Of a stretch of 64,000 bases of DNA, positions 35,383 to 44,075 are shown piece by piece. The position numbers were made by a program, and so were the translations under genes. The stretch lies in the NCBI GenBank assembly GCA_030066905.1, contig JASJAR010000010.1:26787-90786 (forward strand). The letters are read 5' to 3'. Positions within the stretch are counted from its first letter, which is position 1. Each line of letters begins with the position of its first letter. The stretch comes from Paracoccaceae bacterium (GTDB lineage Bacteria; Pseudomonadota; Alphaproteobacteria; Rhodobacterales; Rhodobacteraceae). The notes beneath the pieces are model-generated. The model was not told where the DNA came from and searched no databases. It was given only the letters and a program-made list of their open reading frames with translations.

Positions 35383-37284
35383 ATGGTGCGTGTTCTGGTT
35401 GGCATGGTGACGGTCGCGGCAGTGTTCGCCGCCTCCGGCGCTGCCGCCGACCGTATTGAGTTGAAGGACGGCGCAATGACGCTTTCCGCCCCCGCCGCCG
35501 TAAACTGTGCCGAGCCGCCGGATTTCACGCTGGAAGGCGGCGGGCAGGCGTTGTTTGCGATGAACCGGGCAGCGCTCAATACGCTGGTGGCGCAAATGGC
35601 CGAGGGTCTGGCAGCCTCCTGCGACACGCTCGACCGGGTAACGGTTCGCGGCGAGGAACGCGGCGTTTCCTTTTCGTTCGAGGTCACCCGGGCCGGCGGC
35701 TGGCGGCTCGACCCCGCCTCGGACGCCGCCGAGCCGGCCGCCACGCCAGCGGTCGCCGTACCGGCCCCGGCGACGCCGCCGGCATCGGCCACGGTCGCGG
35801 CGCCACCGGCCGCACAACCTGCCGCCGCGCCGCAACAGACCGCCACGTCCCAGCCGGCCCCCGCCCCCGCGCGCCCCGTGAGACCAGAGATCGAGCCCGG
35901 CCTCGAATTCTCCACCTTCGTTTCGATGTTCGGCTCGATGCCGAGCCTCCGCGGCCATGTCAGCTTCTCGAATTCCGACGTCTGGACCCGGGTCATGGCC
36001 GCGCGGCTCTACGCGGCGAACCCGCAAATCCTGCAAAACGACGATCTGGCCATCGATCTTCTCGGACAGATGGCCACGGGCCCGGAATACGCCCAGATCC
36101 TCGGGCCGCTCGCCGGCAAGCGGATGCGCGACATATCCGTCTTCGAGCGCCGCGACCTGGCAGAACGCATCCGGCGGGAGGTGAAACCCGGTCTCGACCA
36201 GCGCCGGCAGACGGGGGCGATCCCCGTCTACCATTCGGTGCCGCTCCGCCTTGGCGAGTTCGACTTCGCGACGAGTTCCTTCGCGCTCGACAATGTCGAG
36301 CGCCTCCGGCAGCACCAGGCGGTCGGCTGGAACAACATCCGGCTACGCAATGCGTTCGACAACGTCGTTCTGCCGCGCCGGCTGCGGGTGACCCAGGACC
36401 AGGCGCGCCAGCTCGATACCTTCCTGCGGGCGCGGGGCGACATGACCGTTCACCTCGCCGTCTTCGCCGAAATCGACCCGCGGGCGCCGCGCGGGGTCAC
36501 GGCCAGCGACGGCAACCAGTGGTTTTCGGCCCGCGCAACGGTGACCCAGGTTGCGCTCTTCGCCGACCAGTCTCTGGCCCAGTTGCTTTACGATTTCACC
36601 GCCGAACTGGCCCCGCTCCAGGCTGAGGTGGACCGGGCCACGGTCGAGTTGCATGCCCCCCTTGCCTGGGCCGAGGACATCGTCGCGGCCATCGACACGC
36701 TCAACGGCAATTCCGGTGCACGAACCGCGGTGACCAACGCCTATATTCAATGGCAGGCGAGCAACCGGGGTCGGCCGCTGAGCGTGACGCAGCCGGAAGC
36801 CGAACGCGCGCTTGCCCTCGGCGCGCCGGGTGCGGCCGTGCGGCTCGCCGGACATGTCGATATCGGGGGCTTCGACCCGATCAACAACGTCGCCTCGGCC
36901 GGCCGGGTGTCGATCGGCCAGGTCCGGTTCAGAAATCTCAGTTTCCAGAATCGCATTCAGGTCGATCTCGCCCGGATCATCTCGCAGCTCCCGATCGGCA
37001 GCGAGAAGGCTGCGCAGTTCGGCCAGTGGCTGCGGGAAGGGCACCGCTCCTTCGAGATCCGCGTCGAGGGCGACCTCGTTCAGGGCAGCATCTACAACGA
37101 AACCGCCCAGGCCGCGACCGGCACCGCGATCGTCAACCCGACCCGGCTGATCGTCTTCGACCCCCAGTCCGCCCGAACGGGGTCGCCGCAGACGATCCTC
37201 GTCGATTACACCGTTCCGGAGAGCGAGGGCGTCGCAACGCTCCCCGTGCCCTCGCTCATGGAAGGGCTTCGCCCCGCCGAATGA
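35383..37284 (+). CDS. Large exported protein of unknown function
   Basis: A 633-residue protein with a Sec signal peptide (MVRVLVGMVTVAAVFAASGAAA). Residues about 25-115 form a small domain with two Cys (VNCAEPPD, AASCDTLD) that could be disulphide-linked. Residues 118-165 are a low-complexity Ala/Pro linker. The rest (170-633) is a mixed alpha/beta region containing WQASNRGRPLSVTQPEAERALALG and a C-terminal beta-rich part ending in LIVFDPQS. I do not recognise the family. It is alone between the RND operon and tRNA-Ser, and its base composition fits the core chromosome. Confidence 0.8.
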   Translation: MVRVLVGMVTVAAVFAASGAAADRIELKDGAMTLSAPAAVNCAEPPDFTLEGGGQALFAMNRAALNTLVAQMAEGLAASCDTLDRVTVRGEERGVSFSFEVTRAGGWRLDPASDAAEPAATPAVAVPAPATPPASATVAAPPAAQPAAAPQQTATSQPAPAPARPVRPEIEPGLEFSTFVSMFGSMPSLRGHVSFSNSDVWTRVMAARLYAANPQILQNDDLAIDLLGQMATGPEYAQILGPLAGKRMRDISVFERRDLAERIRREVKPGLDQRRQTGAIPVYHSVPLRLGEFDFATSSFALDNVERLRQHQAVGWNNIRLRNAFDNVVLPRRLRVTQDQARQLDTFLRARGDMTVHLAVFAEIDPRAPRGVTASDGNQWFSARATVTQVALFADQSLAQLLYDFTAELAPLQAEVDRATVELHAPLAWAEDIVAAIDTLNGNSGARTAVTNAYIQWQASNRGRPLSVTQPEAERALALGAPGAAVRLAGHVDIGGFDPINNVASAGRVSIGQVRFRNLSFQNRIQVDLARIISQLPIGSEKAAQFGQWLREGHRSFEIRVEGDLVQGSIYNETAQAATGTAIVNPTRLIVFDPQSARTGSPQTILVDYTVPESEGVATLPVPSLMEGLRPAE

Positions 37285-37347
37285 CCGGCACGCCACCCGC
37301 GACTTTCCCCTTGTATAACCGCGCCCCGGAGCGATAGACCCGCCAGC

Positions 37348-37437
37348 GGAGACGTGGCCGAGTGGTCGAAGGCGCTCCCCTGCTAAGGGAGTAGGCGGGA
37401 AACCGTCTCGAGGGTTCGAATCCCTTCGTCTCCGCCA
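37348..37437 (+). tRNA. tRNA-Ser (anticodon GCT), CCA encoded
   Basis: The acceptor GGAGACG pairs with CGTCTCC, discriminator G, then CCA (37435-37437). The anticodon stem-loop is CTCCC-CTGCTAA-GGGAG with anticodon GCT, reading AGC/AGT. It has a long variable arm (type II) and the T-arm GAGGGTTCGAATCCCT. An integrase gene begins 143 bp after it, so this gene is the probable attachment site of the island. Confidence 0.97.
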
Positions 37438-37524
37438 TTTTTCTCAGGATCGCTAGATCATAACCCGATGATAGTAGGGCGAAATTCGGCGTTTTCGCGC
37501 CGACGGCGGTGTTTGGTCCGCTTG

Positions 37525-37560
37525 ATTTGCTGCACATTTTGCTACACAATTTGCTGCACA
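37525..37560 (+). repeat. Three tandem 12-bp repeats upstream of the integrase
   Basis: ATTTGCTGCACA, TTTTGCTACACA and ATTTGCTGCACA follow each other without spacer (37525-37536, 37537-37548, 37549-37560). They end 19 bp before the integrase start. The tandem phase suggests arm-type binding sites for the integrase or a repressor site on its promoter. Confidence 0.7.
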
Positions 37561-37579
37561 AACGCGGAGGATTTCCGCT

Positions 37580-38848
37580 ATGAGCATCGCGAAACGAGGC
37601 CGTCTTTACCACCTCCGCCGCCGCGTCCCGCGCCGGTATCGCGGGGTTGAGCCGCGCGAAACGGTCTGGATCAGCCTGCATACCGACTCGGAGTCGGTCG
37701 CCCACAGCAAGGCGGATCGCGCTTGGTCCCAGATGATCGAGGCCTGGGAGGCGCGGCTGGCCGGGAACAGTGAAGATGCAGAGGCCCGCTACGAAGCCGC
37801 GCGCGACCTCGCCCGGGCGCGCGGCTTTCGGTATCTGGACGCGGGGGGCGTGGCCAAACTGCCGCTCGAGGATGTCGTCGAGCGCGTCGAGGCAATCCCA
37901 GCCCCGGCGAAGCAACCCGATGCAATCGAGGCCGCCGCCCTTCTCGGCACCGTCCCGGAACCCCGGATGTCGGTCACCAAAGCACTGGAGCTCTACTGGG
38001 GTCTCGCCAAGGAGAAGACCTTCGGCAAGAGCGAGGACCAGCTGCGCCGCTGGGAAGCGCCCCGCAAGAAAGCCATCAAGAACTTCGTCGCGGTCGTCGG
38101 CAACAAGGAGATCGCCAAAATCACACGCGACGACATGCTGGACTTCCGCCAGCACTGGCTCGACCGCATCGAGGCGGGCGAGGTCACGGCGAACTCGGCC
38201 AACAAGGACCTCATCCATTTGGGCGATGTGCTGAAGACCGTGAATACGATGAAGCGGCTTGGACTGGTGCTGCCACTGGGCGAGTTGTCTTTCAAGGAAG
38301 GCGAGAAGCTGACGCGCCCGCCGTTCAGCGAGGATTGGATCAGGACGCGCCTGCTCGCCCCCGGTGCGCTCGATGGTTTGAACGGCCAGGCCCGCGCGCT
38401 GCTGCTTGGCATGATCAACACCGGCTACCGCCCGTCCGAGGGTGCGGCGCTGACGGCAGACACGATCCGGCTCGAAGGTGACGTTCCCCATATCTCCATC
38501 GAACCCGAGGGGCGGCAGTTGAAGTCGCACTACGCCCGCCGGGTGATCCCGCTGACCGGGGTCTCGCTCGAGGCCTTCAAGCGTTATCCGGGCGGCTTCC
38601 CTCGCTACCGCAATCGCGCGACCCTGAGCGCGGTCGTGAACAAGTACCTTCGCGCGAATGATCTCCTAGAGACCCCACGCCATTCGTTCTACTCCCTCCG
38701 CCATTCCTTCGAAGACCGCATGCTCGCCGCCGGGATTGACGACCGGATCAGGCGCGACCTCTTTGGTCACCGTCTCGACCGCGAACGGTACGGCAAGGGC
38801 GCATCGCTGGAACATGTCGCAGAACTCGTCGCCCGCATCGCCTTCTGA
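37580..38848 (+). CDS. Tyrosine-type site-specific integrase
   Basis: A 422-residue tyrosine recombinase. It has an N-terminal arm-binding basic region (RGRLYHLRRRVPRRYRG), a SAM-like core-binding domain (about 130-215), and a catalytic domain: Arg in MINTGYRPSEGAALT, the His-x-x-Arg box in SLRHSFEDR, GHRLD and the nucleophile Tyr in DRERYGKG near residue 405. GCGGAGG precedes the ATG. Next to tRNA-Ser, it should have integrated the island to its right by recombination at the tRNA 3' end. It appears intact. Confidence 0.93.
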   Translation: MSIAKRGRLYHLRRRVPRRYRGVEPRETVWISLHTDSESVAHSKADRAWSQMIEAWEARLAGNSEDAEARYEAARDLARARGFRYLDAGGVAKLPLEDVVERVEAIPAPAKQPDAIEAAALLGTVPEPRMSVTKALELYWGLAKEKTFGKSEDQLRRWEAPRKKAIKNFVAVVGNKEIAKITRDDMLDFRQHWLDRIEAGEVTANSANKDLIHLGDVLKTVNTMKRLGLVLPLGELSFKEGEKLTRPPFSEDWIRTRLLAPGALDGLNGQARALLLGMINTGYRPSEGAALTADTIRLEGDVPHISIEPEGRQLKSHYARRVIPLTGVSLEAFKRYPGGFPRYRNRATLSAVVNKYLRANDLLETPRHSFYSLRHSFEDRMLAAGIDDRIRRDLFGHRLDRERYGKGASLEHVAELVARIAF

Positions 38849-39063
38849 GCCAGCAACGCCCGCGCCCGACGCTGCGCCTCCGACAACCACTTCTCCTTCT
38901 TCACGGCCGCGGCCAGTTCTGCCTCCAACCGCTCGAAGATCGACGCGAAGGCCGGGTCCTCCGCGACCAGCGCCGCTACCTTCATCAATGCCGCCTCGAT
39001 CCGCGCGGCATCGACCGGCTGGGCCGGTTCGGTGCGTGATGCTGATGGGCGCGACGGTGCCAT
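38767..39063 (-). CDS. Small helical protein antisense to the integrase 3' end
   Basis: A 98-residue frame on the minus strand with a convincing helical core (AARIEAALMKVAALVAEDPAFASIFERLEAELAAAVKKEKW...AQRRARALLAQ). Similar short proteins often lie after integrase genes in this group, which supports a real gene. The C-terminal third overlaps the end of the integrase gene on the opposite strand and looks like shadow sequence, so the true C-terminus is unclear. Function unknown. Confidence 0.4.
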   Translation of the reverse strand: MAPSRPSASRTEPAQPVDAARIEAALMKVAALVAEDPAFASIFERLEAELAAAVKKEKWLSEAQRRARALLAQKAMRATSSATCSSDAPLPYRSRSRR

Positions 39064-39859
39064 GCTTGAAACCATGAGGCGGCGCGTGCGTCTTGTGCAG
39101 GGCGCGCGGCCGCGCCGCGCAAAGCGGCCTGTCACAGCGTGCGAATCGGACAGTTAACCCTCCAAACGCGCCGCTCAAATCGAAGCACCGAAGTGAGCAT
39201 CTTGGCGGTCGCGCCCGGCCCCCGACTCATGCGTCTCGGAGCGTCGCCCGAGCCTGCATTCTTGGGGCTTTGAACGCGCGCCAAGAGCTGATTTCGGAGG
39301 GCTGCGGAAGACAACAGGAAGAAGGGCAAGATAAAAGCGCCTGCCACGAATGCCGCAAGTCACTGACGTGACAAGCGTTTTCGCGTGCATGCAAATCGGT
39401 CGTGTGCAGGTTTCCTGCAATTTCGCAGTGTTTTCAGACCTCTAGTATGCACACTGCGAAAACCCGCTCTTGGCAGCTACTCTTTAGACGAGGTGACGAG
39501 TCGGAGCATCAAGAGATGGTACCTTGCGCCCAACAATGGGAGCGCAAGATAAAAGAGGTGCGGTAACACGTGCCTAGGTGTCTGATGTTGATGAAGAAAT
39601 CGCACGGCAACCCTTCAACCCTTGCCGCTTCTAGGCACCTAAATATCTGATTTGGCGTTGAATTTGACGCCGCAAAAAGCGCCCATGGGGAATGTGCCGC
39701 TGAATTATTCCCGCGAAGTCAGTGCGTTAACCCTATTTTTGCCGCATCGCGTACAGGGGTGCGGCTGAATAAAGTCAGTCACCACAACCAGTTGCGTGCC
39801 GAATGCGGCACCCCTTTTATCTCGCGCTCCATTTTCAGACCATGTCTCGTCAAAAAAAA
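39064..39859. other. Gene-poor lower-GC region of the island
   Basis: About 800 bp with no frame I would call a gene. It is poorer in GC than the core chromosome and contains an 11-bp inverted repeat (39421-39461) and a GTGCCTAG/CTAGGCAC inverted pair (39570-39577 and 39631-39638). It probably holds regulatory or attachment sequence, or gene remnants. Confidence 0.5.
39421..39461. repeat. Perfect 11-bp inverted repeat with 19-nt loop
   Basis: TTTCGCAGTGT (39421-39431) is the exact reverse complement of ACACTGCGAAA (39451-39461). No T-run terminator is attached. It may be an operator or a recombination-related site. Confidence 0.5.
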
Positions 39860-40696
39860 TCAGTGAAAGCTAGCTTGAAAGCTGGTCGCCGTGAGCGACA
39901 CATGCGCATCAAGCGGCGGGCGCAACTCGAAAGCCTTGGGCGTTCGTGCGAAGTTCCAAAGGCGAAACAAGCACCATTCCTCGCGCCGTTCATCTGCCAC
40001 TGCAAGTTCATTGCGCGAGACATGGAACGGCGTGCGTTCCCACCCGTTTGTGGTCTTCACCTCGATGAGACGCTGCCGTCCGTCTGCATCGAAACTGGCA
40101 ATATCATAGCCCGCGCCATCTCCGTCTTTTTCGGAAACCCAGCGGATTTGTTGCGCCAAGTCCTCCCGCCCCGCTGCAGTCAGAGTGTTACGCTCGTGTT
40201 TCAAGACGCGCTCTTCTCCAGCCTTGCCAAGGGCGCGGTTGCGTTCATCCCGCGCGGCCACGTCGAACTTACGGGCAATGTGGAGCATCTGCTCAAGCTC
40301 GTCGGGCGGGGGCTGGTTTGTCAGCGTCGGTGCAGGCCCGACCCAGAGTTGCGCCGCCTCGGCCATACCTTCCATCGGCCGGGAAGAAAGGGAACGATGC
40401 GCCCAGTCTGGGTTCATCGCAAGCCAGCGTGCGACGGCGTCGATCAAGCTGGCCTGGAAGTTGAACGCGGGTTTGTACCCGGTGATCCAGACCTCACCCA
40501 GCCCCTTGAGCACAGCGCTGATGTTCTGGTGTTTGAACTCGACCGACCCGTCCGAGCGGTCGTTAAGGCGCGGTAGAAGCTGCCGCCGATGCTCGGCCTT
40601 GTTGTAGGGACGGCCTGCCACATCGTCAGCCAACATCGCAAAATACTCCGCGACGATCAGGTCATTCTCTGCATCTGTCCACGCTTGGCTCGACAT
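39860..40696 (-). CDS. DUF3883-type protein with a PD-(D/E)XK-like nuclease motif
   Basis: A 278-residue protein. The N-terminal half (residues 1-150) starts WTDAENDLIVAEYFAMLADD, a pattern seen before HNH or DUF3883 endonuclease-like domains. The C-terminal half contains GAGYDIASFDADGRQRLIEVKTT, the D-(x)-EVK arrangement of PD-(D/E)XK nucleases, with a preceding Glu in GEERVLKHE. This suggests a restriction-like or DNA-repair nuclease. No methyltransferase gene accompanies it. It lies in the island's low-GC zone, consistent with transfer. Confidence 0.7.
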   Translation of the reverse strand: MSSQAWTDAENDLIVAEYFAMLADDVAGRPYNKAEHRRQLLPRLNDRSDGSVEFKHQNISAVLKGLGEVWITGYKPAFNFQASLIDAVARWLAMNPDWAHRSLSSRPMEGMAEAAQLWVGPAPTLTNQPPPDELEQMLHIARKFDVAARDERNRALGKAGEERVLKHERNTLTAAGREDLAQQIRWVSEKDGDGAGYDIASFDADGRQRLIEVKTTNGWERTPFHVSRNELAVADERREEWCLFRLWNFARTPKAFELRPPLDAHVSLTATSFQASFH

Positions 40697-40847
40697 TGCG
40701 CCAGGCTAGGGGAACGTTCGGAGTTTGTCACGAAAGCGCGGGTTGCGGACCTTCGGCGTGATCCACCTCAAAGTCCGCATCGCGGACAAACCGGACTTGA
40801 GCAGTTGCGGCTTTTGCTGACGCAGCATTTGCGCGCCGGTGCGACGT

Positions 40848-41560
40848 TCAAATCGCGGTCTCGCGGCGCGCTTCACCAGAGCGGCCGTTCGCAGTCCTTG
40901 TATTGCCTGCGACTAAGACCGCACTTGGACAGCGAACAGCAGGACCATTCGCCAAGCTGGTTGAAATGTCGATCCGCTCGGCGTTTTTAAGTGCGTCTTC
41001 GAGTTCGACGCCAACGGAGCGCACAGTGCTGTCGAGGTTGGCGCGTCCGAGCACCAGTTGCACCGCACGAAGGTTGCCGGTCTTTCGAGAATTCTCGGCC
41101 GCCTTGGTCCGCCGAAGCGAATGGGTGCCGTACCCGCTTGGCTCCAGCCAACCTCCGTCACCCGGTCAAGAACAAGCCGACCGTACTGGCGGGTTGCTAT
41201 ATGAGGCCGTTTGTTGAGCCGGCTCGACGACGTGAACCTATTGGCAAACATTTTCGGCGATTCAATCCAGGCCAGTACAGTCTAGTACATCCCTTCCGTC
41301 AGTTCGGGCTGAACAGGTCGCTTGGTTTTGCTTTTGATGACGGAAACACGCTCAGCGCCCGGCCATATGTGATTATTTCAACAACGGCGAGTTTGACCGG
41401 ATCACAGCGGCGCAACGTGCTATCGATGGCTCAGCTAAGCAAGGCCGGCTCGCGAAGAATGTTCGAGAGTTCTAGGCGGGCGCGGATCGCCAAGACTTGC
41501 TTCGGCAACAGCGGTCGCGTTTGACCGATGTTCCGTCCCTTGTTCCTGGCACAGCGCTTC
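40848..41560 (-). pseudogene. Degenerate tyrosine recombinase (integrase) remnant
   Basis: Read on the minus strand, pieces of one integrase appear in order but in changing frames. An N-terminal RPLLPKQVLAIRARLELS stops at a TAG. AIDSTLRRCDPVKLAV follows in another frame, then RVSVIKSKTKRPVQPELTEGMY, a stop, TVLAWIES and RPHIATRQYGRLVLDRVTEVG. After a further frameshift near 41,110 comes YGTHSLRRTKA and TGNLRAVQLVLGRANLDSTVRSVGVE. The HxLR box is kept, but the LLGH His is Arg and the nucleophile Tyr (TVRYLG in relatives) is Ser. The gene is therefore dead by frame and by active site. Confidence 0.8.
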
Positions 41561-41648
41561 GGGGGTGACCGCGGGAAGTAGAAGTCTGGGCATGATAAGC
41601 ACTCCGACCCTCCCTGCCTCCCCAATCATCAGCACCGCGTTGACAGCG

Positions 41649-41987
41649 TCACAATTCTGTAAGGTTGAACAGCTGGTTCAGAGGGGCGACCAACGAGGAC
41701 AGTTCTTTTGGTGCATCGGGCCACTTAGAAGCTAAGTTGTTGCGAAATAGAAACTTGAAAAGGCCGTAATGACCTGCAGAACGCCAATGTTGGTATCTTT
41801 CGGACGGCCACATGAAGCAATGATCGAACTGACGCTTCCAATGCTGCAGTTGCCGCCCGCACGTATGCAGTTCACAACATCCGCGACGCTCGGACTGAAA
41901 CTGTTGGCAGAATGTGAGCCATCTGAATTCTAGCGAGATTGCGTTTTGGCCCGACTTATGGAGATGCAGCCCATTTGAGCGTAGTTA
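41649..41987 (-). other. Open 112-codon frame without a normal start, possible gene fragment
   Basis: The minus strand is open from about 41987 to the TGA at 41649 with protein-like composition (NAISLEFRWLTFCQQF, QHWKRQFDHCFMWPSERY, HYGLFKFLFRNNLASKW). The only ATG is near codon 60, and no ribosome site is clear. It may be the 3' part of a truncated gene or a chance open frame; I do not recognise the sequence. The rest of 41988-42340 holds nothing I can support. Confidence 0.25.
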
Positions 41988-42340
41988 GTTCCCCCAAGAG
42001 TTCCAAAAGCTTCTTGGTTTAGGGGCTGGTCGAACATTCGAGCGCAGGCGCAGAAGTTCGGTCTCCGCTTAGTTTTGGACGTTTGAGTGCAAATGACGCC
42101 CAAAAAATGGGCATTCCCCTATGCGGTAAATTTCAGCTGAGGACACGGCATCACGCCGCTGCCTGCCATCAAGCTTCTTTCCCACGCGTCTGAGTGGCGT
42201 GGTGAACCTTGGTTATCTATCTAAAAAAGAAGGGATTTTTTGCGGTTGCGTTCAGTCAGCCGCGGGCTGAGATAGTTCGGCTCCCGCACGGATCTGAGCG
42301 TCGCGCTGGTTCCAAATCTCAAAACAAGCACAATAGACAT

Positions 42341-42361
42341 ATTCCGTAAAACAGAATAAAA
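42341..42361 (+). promoter_or_regulatory. Candidate operator upstream of the ABC transporter operon (copy 1)
   Basis: ATTCCGTAAAACAGAATAAA plus A matches 46632-46652 (ATTCCATATAATAGATTAAA plus A) at 16 of 21 positions, and the similarity continues for about 19 more bases. It ends 24 bp before the first start codon. TATTC-N9-GAATA within it is palindromic. IclR, encoded at 56243, is the obvious candidate binder. Confidence 0.5.
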
Positions 42362-42385
42362 GCCCATAAAACGGGAGACTGCTGT

Positions 42386-43198
42386 TTGACCATTTTGACT
42401 GAAACCGTCGACTATCCAGACCGGGTGGATGCGCATCCGGTCGTTTTAAGCGTCGAGGACATCCACAAGTCGTTTGGCTCGCTGGAAGTCCTGAAAGGTA
42501 TTTCACTGGAAGCGCATAAGGGCGACGTGATCTCGATTCTTGGCTCGTCGGGATCAGGCAAGAGCACGTTCCTGCGATGCCTGAATCTTCTGGAGATACC
42601 CGGAACCGGCGTCGTCAATCTCAACGGTGAGACGGTGTTCTCGTCGTCAAATTCGACCTACTCGACCAACCGCGATCGGAGCCGAACCGCAAAGCTCCGA
42701 TCGCGTATGCCAATGGTTTTTCAGGGCTTCAACTTGTGGAGCCATATGACGATCCTTGAAAACGTCGTTGCCGCACCCACTCGGGTTTTGGGGCGCCCGC
42801 GCACTGAAGCCGAGGGCATGGCAATGTCTGTGCTGGCGCGCGTGGGCATCGCGGAAAAGCGTGACGCCTATCCGGCGCAGCTTTCCGGCGGTCAGCAACA
42901 ACGTGTTGCCATCGCGCGCGCCCTGGCCATGGAGCCGTCGGTCATCCTTTTCGATGAGCCAACATCCGCGCTCGACCCCGAACTCGTGGGGGAGGTGCTG
43001 CAGGTAATGCGCACGTTGGCAGATGATCACGTGACCATGCTCGTGGTTACGCATGAAATGAAGTTCGCGCGAGACGTATCGACACGCGTGATGTTCCTCC
43101 ATCAGGGCCGCGTCGAAGAAGAAGGCACGCCCGAAGAGGTTTTCGAGAACCCTCAGTCAGAGCGTTGTCGGGAATTCCTGTCCACGTCCAACCACTAA
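42386..43198 (+). CDS. Polar amino-acid ABC transporter ATP-binding protein (HisP/ArtP/OccP type)
   Basis: A 270-residue ATPase: Walker [10 protein letters not shown] near residue 54, signature [15 protein letters not shown], Walker [15 protein letters not shown] and the H-loop VVTHEMKFA. The SFLRC-like block [12 protein letters not shown] is typical of polar amino acid/opine importers. The start is TTG at 42386 with GGGAGA upstream. It is the first gene of an operon with the binding protein, two permeases and an M20 deacylase. The downstream enzymes point to arginine or an arginine derivative as cargo. Confidence 0.92.
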   Translation: MTILTETVDYPDRVDAHPVVLSVEDIHKSFGSLEVLKGISLEAHKGDVISILGSSGSGKSTFLRCLNLLEIPGTGVVNLNGETVFSSSNSTYSTNRDRSRTAKLRSRMPMVFQGFNLWSHMTILENVVAAPTRVLGRPRTEAEGMAMSVLARVGIAEKRDAYPAQLSGGQQQRVAIARALAMEPSVILFDEPTSALDPELVGEVLQVMRTLADDHVTMLVVTHEMKFARDVSTRVMFLHQGRVEEEGTPEEVFENPQSERCREFLSTSNH

Positions 43199-43219
43199 GA
43201 ATCCAGCAAGGAGATTAAG

Positions 43220-44020
43220 ATGAATATCAAAACAGCCATTCTGGGGACCGCTGCTGTCCTGTCGCTTGCCGCGGCCGCAAATGCAGAAGCGGTACGGATC
43301 GCAACCGAAGGCGCCTACCCTCCGTTTAACTTCGTTGACGCCAACGGAGAACTCGGTGGTTTCGACGTCGATATCGCCAACGCCCTGTGCGAGGCGGCTG
43401 AACTTGACTGCGAGATCGTTGCCCAGGATTGGGACGGCATTATCCCGGGACTCCTTTCAGAACGATACGATGTGATCATCGCTAGCATGACCATGACGCC
43501 AGAACGTGCCGAAGTGGTCGCGTTCACCAACAAGTACGCCCAAGTACCCCAGCATTTTGTAATGGGCAACGAATTGGCAGAAACCGTCGAAGCGGCAGGT
43601 GGCGACGGGTTGGCGCAGCTTCGCGAGGGTCTGGCTGGTAGAGTGATTGGTCTTGTGGCCGCGACGGCGGCAGAGCCTTATGTCCGAGACAATTTTGGTG
43701 ATATTGCTGAATTCCGCAGCTATCAGAAGATGGACGACGCGCTGCAAGATCTGATCGCTGGACGCATCGACGCTTATGCCGATGGCGCCATACCAATCCA
43801 AGAGAGCCTGCTTTCTACAGACGCGGGAGCCGACTTCCGGTTTGCCGGTGCTGCTTTGTCTGATCCTGCATACTTTGGAACCGGCAATGGCATCGCTTTG
43901 CGCCAAGAAGATACGGAGCTTCTGGCGACCATGAACGATGCCCTAGCAACCATCCTGGAAGACGGTACGTACGCGGAGATCAATAGCCGCTACTTCACCT
44001 TCAACATTTACGGCGAATAA
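43220..44020 (+). CDS. Periplasmic amino-acid (arginine/ornithine-type) binding protein
   Basis: A 266-residue solute-binding protein, family 3. Signal peptide MNIKTAILGTAAVLSLAAAANA; then IATEGAYPPFNFVDANGELGGFDVDIANALC, the hallmark of polar amino acid, histidine/arginine and opine receptors. The CD pairs (LCEAAELDCEIV) recall the lysine/arginine/ornithine-binding protein. AAGGAG precedes the ATG, 21 bp after the ATPase gene. The ligand is inferred to be a guanidino amino acid. Confidence 0.9.
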   Translation: MNIKTAILGTAAVLSLAAAANAEAVRIATEGAYPPFNFVDANGELGGFDVDIANALCEAAELDCEIVAQDWDGIIPGLLSERYDVIIASMTMTPERAEVVAFTNKYAQVPQHFVMGNELAETVEAAGGDGLAQLREGLAGRVIGLVAATAAEPYVRDNFGDIAEFRSYQKMDDALQDLIAGRIDAYADGAIPIQESLLSTDAGADFRFAGAALSDPAYFGTGNGIALRQEDTELLATMNDALATILEDGTYAEINSRYFTFNIYGE

Positions 44021-44075
44021 GTCGTGTTGCGGGGGCGTCCGAAAAGAGGCGCCCCCGACGTTCAGGAGGGATTAG

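Noticed and set aside
37525..37560. Start of a CRISPR array
   Set aside because: The three 12-bp repeats have no spacers and there are no cas genes. No CRISPR array was seen anywhere in the window.
42221..42506. Minus-strand frames upstream of the ABC ATPase gene
   Set aside because: They overlap the promoter and 5' end of the ATPase gene and show no family features.
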